NCBI GenBank assembly: GCA_017475555.1
Contig: JAFVFL010000020.1
Coordinates: 1 to 64,000 of the forward strand
Source of the DNA: Ruminococcus sp.
GTDB taxonomy: Bacteria; Bacillota; Clostridia; Oscillospirales; Ruminococcaceae
Direction of reading: 5' to 3'
DNA: 64,000 nt
Each line of letters opens with the position of its first letter. Position 1 is the stretch's first letter. This document shows, piece after piece, positions 47,554 through 58,284 of this stretch. A model generated the notes under the pieces. That model searched no databases. It saw nothing but the letters and a program-made list of their open reading frames with translations, and was not told where the DNA came from. The translations under genes were made by a program, and so were the position numbers.

Positions 47554-47740
47554 ATTTCATCATTCTGTCACAAAGCTATGATAATACTGACATAAAACGG
47601 CAGTATCATATAGACAATGAAACGAAAGGAGACAGTCCAATGAGAAGAAGTTAGCAATTAAATGAAGACATGAATAAAGCACCCATTAATGCACAGAATA
47701 CGATAATTCCCGGCAATGCCGGATAAAGGAGGATATATTT

Positions 47741-48178
47741 ATGAGATACGGACTTACACCATTCGGCAGAGGCTATGACCTTTTCAATATTCTCGACGAT
47801 ATTGATAAGGAGTTTTTCGGCGGTGCAATGCCTGCAAACGCCTGCCGCACCGATATTAAGGACTGTGGAGACAAGTACGTTATGGAGTCTGAGCTTCCCG
47901 GCTTCGAGAAGGAGGATATCAAGCTCGATATCAACGGCTCTTACCTTGTTATATCTGCTGAGCACAAGGCTGAGTCCGGGAACGAGGACAAGGCTGAGGA
48001 CGGCAGCGTGAAGTATATCCGCAGAGAGCGTACCTACGGCTCATATAAGAGGAGCTTCGATATCTCCGACGTGGACGCAGACGCTATATCCGCTGAGTAT
48101 AAGAACGGCATTCTTTCTATCGAGCTTCCGAAGAAGAAGCCCGAAGCACCTACTGCTAAGAGACTTGAGATAAAGTAA
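47741..48178 (+). CDS. hsp20: Hsp20/alpha-crystallin small heat shock protein
   Basis: 145 residues. The alpha-crystallin domain (about 35-135) has the pattern TDIKDCGDKYVMESELPGFEKEDIKLDI, then a beta strand run and the C-terminal signature YKNGILSIELPKK. The final RLEIK gives the IxI-like tail motif. It is an ATP-independent holdase for unfolding proteins. GGAGGATATATTT precedes the ATG. CIRCE control is expected from the operator about 190 bp upstream. It ends 10 bp before the split terminator. Confidence 0.95.
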   Translation: MRYGLTPFGRGYDLFNILDDIDKEFFGGAMPANACRTDIKDCGDKYVMESELPGFEKEDIKLDINGSYLVISAEHKAESGNEDKAEDGSVKYIRRERTYGSYKRSFDISDVDADAISAEYKNGILSIELPKKKPEAPTAKRLEIK

Positions 48179-48188
48179 TATATAAATA

Positions 48189-48534
48189 GATCACCCTCGG
48201 CGGTGGTTCTTGTACAGAAATTCATACGTGTTATCGGGGGACACCTTTCTGAAGAAAGGTTCCGCCAACAGCGGCGGTCCCCTCTGTCTCACTACGTTCG
48301 ACATCTCCCCGCCCCGCGGGGAGTCACCCCCGTACCCCATTCCAAAGACTTTTAATTAAAATCCCCAGATAGGGCACACAAGTGTTTACCGGTCTGATTT
48401 TTCCGGAGTGCCCTATCTGGGGATTTTAGCTTAAAGTTTTAGGATAGGAGTTTGAGGGATACCCCTTTTTCAAAAGGGTTTCCCTCAATAATACGTGTAA
48501 ATATCCTATAGAAGAACCACCACCGAGGGTGATC
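48189..48534. terminator. Bidirectional terminator interrupted by a 300-bp hairpin-rich repeat element
   Basis: GATCACCCTCGGCGGTGGTTCT (48189-48210) pairs with 48513-48534 at 21 of 22 positions, and a T-run (48535-48540) follows. The two arms are 302 bp apart instead of a few bases. The interior contains CCTTTCTGAAGAAAGG, CCCCGC/GCGGGG, ATCCCCAGATAGGGCAC with its complement (48361-48425 region), and GGGATACCCCTTTTTCAAAAGGGTTTCCCTC (in two parts, near 48456-48486). Inner ends CGTGTTATCGGGGGA and TCCCTCAATAATACG are themselves imperfect inverted repeats (about 48227 and 48481). No coding frame is evident. Confidence 0.75.
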
Positions 48535-48546
48535 TTTTTTCATATA

Positions 48547-49515
48547 TTACTTCTTAGCAGCTCTGTTCTTCCACCACGACCATGTAACAGGTGCGACGAA
48601 GAGTGAAGAATATGCACCTGAGATAAGTCCGAACATAAGCGGTACAGAGAAGCTGAGGAGCGAAGTATAGCCGCTTATCAGGACTACTATAGTTACAACG
48701 AGCATTGTGCCGATAGTAGTTATAGAGGTTCTTATCGACCTTGTGAGAGACTGCGAGCAGCCCATGTTGATAAGCTCGTTCAGGCTTGCCTTTGGCATAA
48801 GTGAGCGGTTCTCACGTATTCTGTCGTAAATAACGATCGTGTTGTTGATCGAATAGCCGAGTATCGTGAGGATAACTGCAACGATATTTGAATTGAACTC
48901 AAATCCGAAAAGCACTGTTACTGCAAGTGCAACGAGGAGGTCGTGGATAAGTGCGAACACAGAGCACACACCAGCTGACCAGCCGCCTATCTTCCTGAAT
49001 CTTATCGCTATATAGATGACCACGACTATCGCCGCAAAAATTATCGCAACAAGGCATTTCAGCAGGAACTCACGTCCTGATGACGGGCTTACATCATTTG
49101 AATCGAACAGCTCAAGCCCGTTATCCGGATTCGCTGCCTGTAAGGACTCCGTAAGCTCAACCTGTCTGTCAACGTTGAGTCCCTCGTTTGAGGTAAAGGA
49201 GATCGTGAGCTGCTTGCTGCCCGAATCAAGGCTCTCACCGGTACGTGCGGTAACGGGAGTATTGACAATGCTCTTTACTGTCTCCTGAACGCTGTCAGTG
49301 CTGATATCGCCAGTGTAGGTATATGTCAGCATAGTGCCGCCCCTGAACTCGATAGCGAGGTTCACGCCCCTGATTATTATACCGAGCAGAAGTGCTGCTG
49401 CTACTCCGATAACGATACCAAGTATCATACGCTTCTTTGAGCAGAAGTCGTACACCTTTCCTGTGTAGACCGGTGCGGAAGCGGCAGAGGTCTTTTTCTT
49501 CTTGTTATTGCTCAC
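48547..49515 (-). CDS. secF: Protein translocase subunit SecF
   Basis: 322 residues with six membrane helices. The first extracytoplasmic loop follows AIEFRGGTMLTYTYTG, the SecF/SecD FRGG-type motif. VIIFAAIVVVIYIAIRFRK and ILGYSINNTIVIYDRIRENR are family hallmarks. With SecD it uses proton flow to help complete protein export, which suits a cell secreting large cellulosomal proteins. The start is a GTG that overlaps the secD stop (GTGA). Confidence 0.95.
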   Translation of the reverse strand: MSNNKKKKTSAASAPVYTGKVYDFCSKKRMILGIVIGVAAALLLGIIIRGVNLAIEFRGGTMLTYTYTGDISTDSVQETVKSIVNTPVTARTGESLDSGSKQLTISFTSNEGLNVDRQVELTESLQAANPDNGLELFDSNDVSPSSGREFLLKCLVAIIFAAIVVVIYIAIRFRKIGGWSAGVCSVFALIHDLLVALAVTVLFGFEFNSNIVAVILTILGYSINNTIVIYDRIRENRSLMPKASLNELINMGCSQSLTRSIRTSITTIGTMLVVTIVVLISGYTSLLSFSVPLMFGLISGAYSSLFVAPVTWSWWKNRAAKK

Positions 49516-50915
49516 TTCTCATCACCTCCGTAAAGCTTCTTATTGCCTGCCCACTTTGAAAGTGATGTGACCATAAGTCTTGATGCGAACACTCCGAAGA
49601 TGAAGTTGCACACAACACCTGCAAGGAGAGTGAAGCCGAATGAATAAACAACGCCCTCAGTCGTAGCTCCGAACATACGGAATATCGTACTGTTGAGTAT
49701 CTTTGAGAAGAAGCTCGACGGAACTCCGAATGCACCCATAAGTATAACAGCGATAAGTACATTGGTGATATTACCGTCAAGGATAGCACTGAATGCTCTC
49801 TTGTACGCCACTCTGATAGCTGAATCGAGGGATTTTCCAGTCCTCAGCTCCTCCTTTATCCTCTCGCCGGTGATTATATTCGCATCTACGCCCATACCTA
49901 CAGAGAGTATGATACCTGCGATACCGGGGATAGTGAGGGTAGAGCCGGGCATGAAGCCGAACCAGCCTGTCACAGCTGCGATAGAGCCTGCGATCTGTCC
50001 GCAGAGTGCTATAACTGCAACAACGCCCGGAACACGGTAGAGAACTATCATGTATATAGCTATAAGTGCGAATGCGATAGCTGCTGCGAGGAGAATAGCG
50101 TCAAGCGAGCCCTCGCCCATTGTCGGAGAGATGGTCTTGAAGCTCTTTGTCTCCATCTTGAACGGCAGAGCACCGGAATTTATCTGGTCAGAGAGCTTCT
50201 TTGCACTGTCGCTGTCGAAGCTGCCCGTGATGATCGCATTTCCGTCGGTGATCGCATTGTTTACGGACGGAGCGGATATCATGGTATTGTCCATCCATAT
50301 GGATATAGGAGTGCTTGTCCCGGCAAGCTCAGAGGTCGCATCTGCGAATTTCTGCCTTCCGGAGCTGTTGAGTGAAAGCGATACTACCCACTGGAGATCG
50401 CCGTAATCGTCCTGCTGCTGACCGTAGCCAGCCTCAGCGATATCCTCGCCGTTGAGGACTATCTCTCCGGTCGGAGTGACGTTCCCCTCATCGTCAGTGT
50501 CGTAATCTGTACCCTTGCGGAAGGTAAGCTCTGCCATTTCGCCAAGCTCCTTTACGGCAGCCTCCGGGTCGAAATCGCTCTCGCCTGCCTGCCACGGGAA
50601 GCGGACGATTATCCTGTCGCTCTTTGCGTCGCTGTAGACCTCATTGTCGTTGATACCGAGTGAGCTGAGACGGGTCTTGATTACCTCCGTCGCAGCGTCG
50701 AGCTGAGCCTCAGTTGCATCGAAATCACCTGCCGGGGCAAAGGTAACGTCAACACCGCCCTTGATGTCTATACCAAGGCGTATATCGTCAACACCCTTTA
50801 TAACGACCTTTGTGTTGTCGGCATAGAGATAATCCAGTCCGATAACAGCCGAAGCCGCAAACAGAATGATAAGAGCAACGACAATGAAGAAAGTGGGTTT
50901 ACCGATCTTTTTCAC
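49512..50915 (-). CDS. secD: Protein translocase subunit SecD
   Basis: 467 residues from a GTG at 50915, chosen because AAGGAGGCAAGATC precedes it. Motifs: DIRLGIDIKGGVDVTFAP after the first helix, VRFPWQAGESDFDPEAA, and in the membrane part GMGVDANIITGERIKEELR. The C-terminus LMVTSLSKW is typical. The large loop pulls on exported proteins outside the membrane. It is cotranscribed with secF. Confidence 0.95.
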   Translation of the reverse strand: MKKIGKPTFFIVVALIILFAASAVIGLDYLYADNTKVVIKGVDDIRLGIDIKGGVDVTFAPAGDFDATEAQLDAATEVIKTRLSSLGINDNEVYSDAKSDRIIVRFPWQAGESDFDPEAAVKELGEMAELTFRKGTDYDTDDEGNVTPTGEIVLNGEDIAEAGYGQQQDDYGDLQWVVSLSLNSSGRQKFADATSELAGTSTPISIWMDNTMISAPSVNNAITDGNAIITGSFDSDSAKKLSDQINSGALPFKMETKSFKTISPTMGEGSLDAILLAAAIAFALIAIYMIVLYRVPGVVAVIALCGQIAGSIAAVTGWFGFMPGSTLTIPGIAGIILSVGMGVDANIITGERIKEELRTGKSLDSAIRVAYKRAFSAILDGNITNVLIAVILMGAFGVPSSFFSKILNSTIFRMFGATTEGVVYSFGFTLLAGVVCNFIFGVFASRLMVTSLSKWAGNKKLYGGDEK

Positions 50916-51003
50916 GATCTTGCCTCCTTGATTGATTAATGAAAAATTAAAGTAAGGCAGAATGCAGAGGGATATTTCCCCTGCACTTTGCTCAATTATT
51001 TCT

Positions 51004-51032
51004 ATGATACTATATTTTGCCAAAAAAGTCAA
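51004..51032 (-). promoter_or_regulatory. Promoter of secDF
   Basis: Minus strand: TTGACT (51032-51027), 17-bp spacer, TATCAT (51009-51004). The 100 bp between here and atpC show no clear terminator for the ATP synthase operon. Confidence 0.7.
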
Positions 51033-51136
51033 GCATTAACATTCCGCCGTTTCCATTTTGCGGAATCTGCACAAATGAAGCAGCCGGAAATATACAAATT
51101 TCACAATTTATACTGCACGCACTGTCCGCCCGGAAG

Positions 51137-51547
51137 CTATTTGAAATGCTTCTGAGATACCTTCAGCCGGTTCATCGCCCGGTTCAGAGCCGCCTGAGTG
51201 TGGTAATACTCCATTATGCTTTGCTTCTGACGCAGCTGCTCCTCAGCTCTTTCCTTTGCCTCCTCGGCACGCTTTATGTCTATCTCCTCCGGCAGCTCGC
51301 ACGAATCCGCAAGTATTACAGCCCTGTCCGGCATTACCTCGATGAAGCCCTCGGATATCGCCGCATAGCTCCATTCACCGCCGGTCATGTATTTCAGCTC
51401 ACCGGTCGGAAGGCACGTTACGAGCGGCTCGTGACCGGGAAGTATACCGAGAAGTCCGTCTATCGCCGTGATAACGAGATGCTCGCACTCTCCCTCGAAG
51501 AATACCCGGTCAGCTGCGATTATTTCAAGATGAAAGGTCTTTGCCAT
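51137..51547 (-). CDS. atpC: F-type ATP synthase epsilon subunit
   Basis: 136 residues. The N-terminal beta-sandwich (FHLEIIAADRVFFEGECEHLVI, GLLGILPGHEPLVT) and the C-terminal helical hairpin rich in Glu/Arg are complete. It belongs to the central stalk and can inhibit ATP hydrolysis. Last gene of the operon, 16 bp after atpD. Confidence 0.95.
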   Translation of the reverse strand: MAKTFHLEIIAADRVFFEGECEHLVITAIDGLLGILPGHEPLVTCLPTGELKYMTGGEWSYAAISEGFIEVMPDRAVILADSCELPEEIDIKRAEEAKERAEEQLRQKQSIMEYYHTQAALNRAMNRLKVSQKHFK

Positions 51548-51563
51548 AGCATTTCACCTGCCG

Positions 51564-53896
<2,333 letters not shown>

Positions 53897-53910
53897 AGCA
53901 GCACCCCCTG

Positions 53911-55926
53911 TTATTCCTCAAACGCCGTAACTATACGCTCAATCCGCTCGCCGAGGTCGTCCGTGAGCACCTTGTTTTCCTCGATCTCGCTGATTATATC
54001 CTGACCGTAGCTGCGGATATAGCTCATCAGGTCGGTGCGGTACTGCCTCAGCTCGCCAAGCGGTATATCGTCGAAAAGCCCGTGCTGTGCCGAGTAGAGG
54101 AGAATGACCTGCTCATAGTGCGGGAGCGGCTGGTACAGCGGCTGCTTCAACAGCTCCGTGAGCATATGTCCATGCCGCAGAAGCTCAGTCGTTGACTGGT
54201 CAAGCTCCGAGGAGAACTGAGTGAATATCTCCATTTCCTTGAACTGTGCAAGGTCGATACGCAGATTTCCTGCCGCCTTTTTCATAGCCTTTGTCTGTGC
54301 AGCTCCGCCGACTCTCGATACAGAAAGTCCGTAGTTTACCGCAGGACGAAGACCGGAGTTGAACAGCTCGCTTTCAAGGAATATCTGTCCGTCGGTTATT
54401 GATATCACGTTGGTCGGGATATACGCCGAAATATCGCCCGCAAGCGTCTCTATCACAGGCAGAGCGGTAAGTGAGCCGCCGCCGTGCTCATCATCAAGAC
54501 GGCTCGAACGCTCCAAAAGGCGCGAATGCAGGTAGAATACATCTCCCGGATAAGCCTCACGTCCCGGAGGACGGTGCAGCAGCAGCGACATCGCACGGTA
54601 TGCGACAGCGTGCTTTGAAAGGTCATCGTACACAATGAGTACGTCCCTGCCCTTTGACATGAAGTATTCCGCCATTGCTGTGCCGGAATACGGCGATATA
54701 TACTGGAACGTTGCCGGGTCGCTCGCAGAGGCGCATACCACTACAGTGTACTCCATAGCACCATATTTTTTCAGTGTATTGACTACCTGAGCGACAGTCG
54801 AGGACTTCTGCCCTATAGCGACGTAAATGCAGACTACGTCCTGCCCCTTCTGGTTGATTATCGTATCAACAGCGATAGAGGTCTTTCCGGTCTGTCTGTC
54901 GCCGATTATAAGCTCTCTCTGCCCTCTGCCTATCGGGAACATCGAATCTATGGCAAGTATACCGGTCTGGAGCGGTACGCTTACCGGCTTTCTCTCGATA
55001 ACTCCCGGAGCCTCACGCTCTATCGGGAAGTAATCCGCCGCATTTATCTGTCCAAGACCATCAATAGGCGAACCGAGTGCATCGACTACACGGCCGAGCA
55101 GCTCATCACTTACACCTACGCCGGCACGCTTTCTTGTACGCACAACAGACGAGCCCTCAGTAAGTCCCCTGTCGTCTCCGAGGAGAACTACTCCCACGGT
55201 TTTTTCCTCAAGGCTCTGGACTATTCCCCTTACTCCGTTCTCGAACTCAACAAGCTCGCCGTACATAACGCCGCTCATTCCCCGTACTCTTGCGATACCG
55301 TCGCCGAGACGGGTGATGAAGCCTGTCTCCGTCTCGCCTGAGCGGACTGTGAAATCCCGCACCTCAGTCTTGAGCACAGAGATAATATCGCTCTCGTCAT
55401 TGCTGCCGTCAGTGACCTCAGCCGCACGGTTCTCCATAGCCTCACGTATCTGTCTCAGGCTCGTCCGGTAGCTCTTGTCGTACTCAACATCTCCGGCATT
55501 CAGGATAAAGCCGCCGAGTATCTCCGGGTCGTGGCGGTACTCGATATCAACGTCCTCCTTGGCGAACCTGTCCATGATGAATTTTTTCAGGTCTGCCTGC
55601 TGGGTATCCGTAAGCGGTGTAACATAGCGGACTACAGCCTTTATGCTGCCCTGCCGGTCTATCAGTATATCAGTATACTCCTCAAGTATATCCTCTATCC
55701 GCTCTACAGAGCCGTCCGCAACTGCGGTCATGAGAACTCTGTGCAGCGATTCAGGAAAAAGCCTTTTGATTATGCCGCTTTTTTCGTCACGGGTGACGAG
55801 GGGATTGGAGAGCGTGTCCTTTACGTCCTCACAGGCTTCAAATACGCCCTTTGCAAGCTCAGTATCCTCCTGCGATACATCGAGCCGCACGAGCTCCTTC
55901 AGAAGCTCCTTATCAGCGTCCTTCAT
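53911..55926 (-). CDS. atpHA: Fused F-type ATP synthase delta and alpha subunits
   Basis: 671 residues in one uninterrupted frame. Residues about 1-165 are a delta subunit (AtpH): LSNPLVTRDEKSGIIKRLF, then AVVRYVTPLTDTQQADLKKF and the ending ILGGFILNAGDVEYDKSYRTSLRQIREAM. A short linker (about 166-178) leads to a full alpha subunit: GFITRLGDGIARVRGM, Walker A GDRQTGKT (342-349), Arg-finger segment YGLSVSRVGGAAQ. The usual separate stop and start are absent. The only in-frame ATG at the junction (M164, 55437-55435) has just GTGAGG two bases upstream. F1 normally holds three alpha but one delta, so the fusion poses a stoichiometry problem. Its ends overlap atpF by 4 nt. Confidence 0.93.
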   Translation of the reverse strand: MKDADKELLKELVRLDVSQEDTELAKGVFEACEDVKDTLSNPLVTRDEKSGIIKRLFPESLHRVLMTAVADGSVERIEDILEEYTDILIDRQGSIKAVVRYVTPLTDTQQADLKKFIMDRFAKEDVDIEYRHDPEILGGFILNAGDVEYDKSYRTSLRQIREAMENRAAEVTDGSNDESDIISVLKTEVRDFTVRSGETETGFITRLGDGIARVRGMSGVMYGELVEFENGVRGIVQSLEEKTVGVVLLGDDRGLTEGSSVVRTRKRAGVGVSDELLGRVVDALGSPIDGLGQINAADYFPIEREAPGVIERKPVSVPLQTGILAIDSMFPIGRGQRELIIGDRQTGKTSIAVDTIINQKGQDVVCIYVAIGQKSSTVAQVVNTLKKYGAMEYTVVVCASASDPATFQYISPYSGTAMAEYFMSKGRDVLIVYDDLSKHAVAYRAMSLLLHRPPGREAYPGDVFYLHSRLLERSSRLDDEHGGGSLTALPVIETLAGDISAYIPTNVISITDGQIFLESELFNSGLRPAVNYGLSVSRVGGAAQTKAMKKAAGNLRIDLAQFKEMEIFTQFSSELDQSTTELLRHGHMLTELLKQPLYQPLPHYEQVILLYSAQHGLFDDIPLGELRQYRTDLMSYIRSYGQDIISEIEENKVLTDDLGERIERIVTAFEE

Positions 55927-56447
55927 TTATCTCCGCCCTCCTCTGCTGACTCCTCAGAAAGAAATTCGTCAACGAGCCTGCGGTTCTTTTCATCGTCAAG
56001 ATTCGCACCGACTACCTTTGAAGCAGCTTCAATTGCAAGGTCGGCTATCTGCGACTGAGCCTGCTGGATAACTCTCCTTCTCTCGCTCTCCGCAGCCTTT
56101 CCGGCAGCCGACACTATGTCCTCAGCCTCAGCCTTTGACCTCTCGATTATCGCAGCCTTTTCGGACTCTGCGTCCTCGTGTGCCTTCATGATTATCCTGT
56201 TCGCCTCGTCCTTTGCATCGCTTATGGAATCGGCATACTGCTGCTTGAGCTCCTCTGCCTCCTCCTTAGCCTTCTTGGCGTCGTCGATATCCTTCTGTAT
56301 AGACTCAGTCCTGTCATTCATGAGCTTGTTTATCGGCTTGAAGAGGAATATCCTCAGAAGTATGAACAGAATGATTATATTTACAGCCGACCAGATGAAA
56401 TTCCAGATATTGATATCAAGCAGTGTACCCTTTAAGACATCTCCCAT
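55923..56447 (-). CDS. atpF: F-type ATP synthase b subunit
   Basis: 174 residues. One N-terminal membrane helix (NIWNFIWSAVNIIILFILLRIFLFKPI) and a long charged coiled coil, the usual peripheral-stalk plan (DDAKKAKEEAEELKQQYADS, EAEDIVSAAGKAAESERRR). It dimerises and ties F0 to the delta domain of F1. Its stop overlaps the start of the fusion gene (ATGA). Confidence 0.95.
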   Translation of the reverse strand: MGDVLKGTLLDINIWNFIWSAVNIIILFILLRIFLFKPINKLMNDRTESIQKDIDDAKKAKEEAEELKQQYADSISDAKDEANRIIMKAHEDAESEKAAIIERSKAEAEDIVSAAGKAAESERRRVIQQAQSQIADLAIEAASKVVGANLDDEKNRRLVDEFLSEESAEEGGDK

Positions 56448-56483
56448 ATCACATCTTCCTTCCGATTAATTTTTCCCGGCTGC

Positions 56484-56705
56484 TCATTTCAGCAGGAATA
56501 TGATGAGTATGGCAATTACGAAGCCATAGATAGCAGTAGCCTCCGCAAGGGCACAGCCCAGAAGAAGTGCAGTATTTATCGCACCCTTTGCCTCCGGCTG
56601 GCGTGCTATAGCTTCAACTGCCTTTGAGGTCGCAAGTCCTATTCCTATGCCTGCACCTGCACCGGTGAGTACGGCGATAGCTGCTCCAAGTGCTATAGTT
56701 CCCAT
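56484..56705 (-). CDS. atpE: F-type ATP synthase c subunit, copy 2
   Basis: 73 residues, two-helix hairpin with loop ARQPEAKGAIN and ion-binding Glu in LLGCALAEATAIYGFV. The protein differs from copy 1 by a single Arg for Lys in the loop, while the DNA differs at several silent sites. The Gln and Ser ligands typical of Na+-type c rings (GxGQG, AES) are replaced by GIG and AEA, so proton coupling is more likely. The ATG is preceded by GGAGGATAAATATT. Confidence 0.95.
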   Translation of the reverse strand: MGTIALGAAIAVLTGAGAGIGIGLATSKAVEAIARQPEAKGAINTALLLGCALAEATAIYGFVIAILIIFLLK

Positions 56706-56738
56706 AATATTTATCCTCCGTATCTTTTATTACGCTCT

Positions 56739-56960
56739 TTATTTGAGCAGGAATATAATAAGTATCGCAATTACAAAGCCGTAGATAGCCGTTGCCTCCG
56801 CAAGGGCACAGCCCAGAAGAAGTGCAGTATTTATCGCACCCTTTGCCTCCGGCTGCTTTGCGATAGCCTCGACAGCCTTAGATGTAGCAAGACCGATACC
56901 GATACCTGCACCTGCACCTGTAAGAACTGCGATAGCAGCTCCCAATGCTATAGTTCCCAT
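56739..56960 (-). CDS. atpE: F-type ATP synthase c subunit, copy 1
   Basis: 73 residues, nearly identical to the following copy (AKQPEAK in the loop instead of ARQPEAK). It has an equal-quality ribosome site, GGAGGTAAACTAT. A tandem pair would raise c-subunit supply, matching the need for eight or more c subunits per complex. Proton-type ligand pattern as in copy 2. Confidence 0.95.
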   Translation of the reverse strand: MGTIALGAAIAVLTGAGAGIGIGLATSKAVEAIAKQPEAKGAINTALLLGCALAEATAIYGFVIAILIIFLLK

Positions 56961-56981
56961 ATAGTTTACCTCCGTTCAATA

Positions 56982-57671
56982 TCAGTCCTCCTCACCGATA
57001 GCCTCTGCCATGAACAGAGAGGTGAGGAATACAAACACATATGCCTGGATACAGCCGTCGAATATATCGAAATAGAAGCTGAATGCTACCGGTACACCGA
57101 CCGGCACGACAGCCTTCAGCAGCTCCATTACGACAAATGCTCCGAGAACGTTTCCGAAAAGTCGCATACACAGCGACAGCGGCTTTATGACAAGCTCAAG
57201 AATATTCATCGGCAGCATGAGCGGCATAGGCTCAGCAAAGCTGTGCAGCCAGCCCTTAAAGGTTCTCTCCCTTATGCCGCATATCTGTATCAGAACGATA
57301 GCGAATAAGGCAAGGGTCGCAGTGACTCCGAGATCCTTTGTAGGCGGACGGAGACCGAAAATGCCGACGATATTGGATATACCGATGTAGATGAGCAGCG
57401 TTTCGAGGAACGGGATATACTTTTTTCCCTTTTCGCCGAGAGTTCCGAGGAAGAAATTGTTCATCCAGCTTATCGCCGTTTCGAGCAGGCACTGTGAGCC
57501 TGTAGGGACAGTTTTGAGCTTTCTGACGAGCAGTATCGAGGCAATGACGACAACAGCCATTATACCCCATGTCATGACGCACGACTCCGGCACAGGTATC
57601 CCTCCGAATATCGGTATCGTAAAGGCGACACGGCATTCAAGCTCCTCCTGAAGCCTTTCTGCAATATCCAT
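56982..57671 (-). CDS. atpB: F-type ATP synthase a subunit
   Basis: 229 residues with five to six membrane helices. The essential Arg is in KPLSLCMRLFGNVLGAFVVMELL, and the end QAYVFVFLTSLFMAEAIGEED matches the family. It forms the ion half-channels against the c ring. First gene of the operon; no atpI precedes it. Confidence 0.95.
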   Translation of the reverse strand: MDIAERLQEELECRVAFTIPIFGGIPVPESCVMTWGIMAVVVIASILLVRKLKTVPTGSQCLLETAISWMNNFFLGTLGEKGKKYIPFLETLLIYIGISNIVGIFGLRPPTKDLGVTATLALFAIVLIQICGIRERTFKGWLHSFAEPMPLMLPMNILELVIKPLSLCMRLFGNVLGAFVVMELLKAVVPVGVPVAFSFYFDIFDGCIQAYVFVFLTSLFMAEAIGEED

Positions 57672-57785
57672 ATATTACACCTCTTTCCCACAAAAATACC
57701 CCACAAAAAAATGAACGGAGAGCCTGTCCGAGCACCGGCATGATCTCCGCTGATCTTGTCTGTTGAGTGCTTTTTCACACCTATA

Positions 57786-57814
57786 ATAATATAACAAAAT
57801 TTTGTCAAAGTCAA
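57786..57814 (-). promoter_or_regulatory. Promoter of the ATP synthase operon
   Basis: Minus strand: TTGACT (57814-57809), 17-bp spacer, TATTAT (57791-57786). A second TTGACA lies six bases further in. The spacer contains AAAATTTTGT, an AT palindrome. Confidence 0.75.
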
Positions 57815-57841
57815 GCATTTACGTGAAATTTGCTCCGGAAA

Positions 57842-58273
57842 TTACCCGCCGTTTTTCTTTCTTCCGCCCGAAAGATACCGGAAATAGCCGTCAAGCCGTT
57901 CTATTGCCCCGGAATTGAGCTTCTCCGCAAGACGCACCCTGTCTACCTCCTTCTTATGCCCCGAAAGCTCCTGTGCGAGCTTCTTCATAAGCTCCGCAGT
58001 CTGCCTTTCACGCTCCTCAAGCTGCGAGAGCCGTCCTCTGAGTATCGAAAGCTCATCGTCCTTTATCCTCAGCGTCTCCTCAAGCTCCCCTATCCGGCTG
58101 CGGAGCGTGTCTATCTTTTCAGAAAGCTGCTCATTCACGGCATTCTGCTTTGAACCGAAATCCGCAAGCTGCGAAGCCGTCCTGAACGCACCTCCGGCAT
58201 TCTCGTCAAAGGCGTGGAGTGCGGACAGCTCAGTATTTCCGCTATTCTCTCTGCTCTCCGGCATTTTCCTCAT
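57842..58273 (-). CDS. Coiled-coil protein of unknown function at the end of the glycan locus
   Basis: 143 residues, soluble. Residues about 40-110 are a continuous coiled coil (EQLSEKIDTLRSRIGELEETL, LSQLEERERQTAELMKKL). The C-terminus ends in a basic RLDGYFRYLSGGRKKNGG. There is no enzymatic motif. It follows rmd after 11 bp and is probably the last gene of the GDP-sugar run. It may be a scaffold or adaptor for the glycosyltransferases, which is inference. GAAAGGAACGGAG precedes the ATG. Confidence 0.6.
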   Translation of the reverse strand: MRKMPESRENSGNTELSALHAFDENAGGAFRTASQLADFGSKQNAVNEQLSEKIDTLRSRIGELEETLRIKDDELSILRGRLSQLEERERQTAELMKKLAQELSGHKKEVDRVRLAEKLNSGAIERLDGYFRYLSGGRKKNGG

Positions 58274-58284
58274 CTCCGTTCCTT

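Noticed and set aside
53911..55926. delta-alpha fusion considered as a sequencing frameshift
   Set aside because: Both halves and the linker read in one frame with full motifs and sensible lengths. A single-base error would normally leave one half truncated. Loss of a stop by substitution remains possible and is given as a check.
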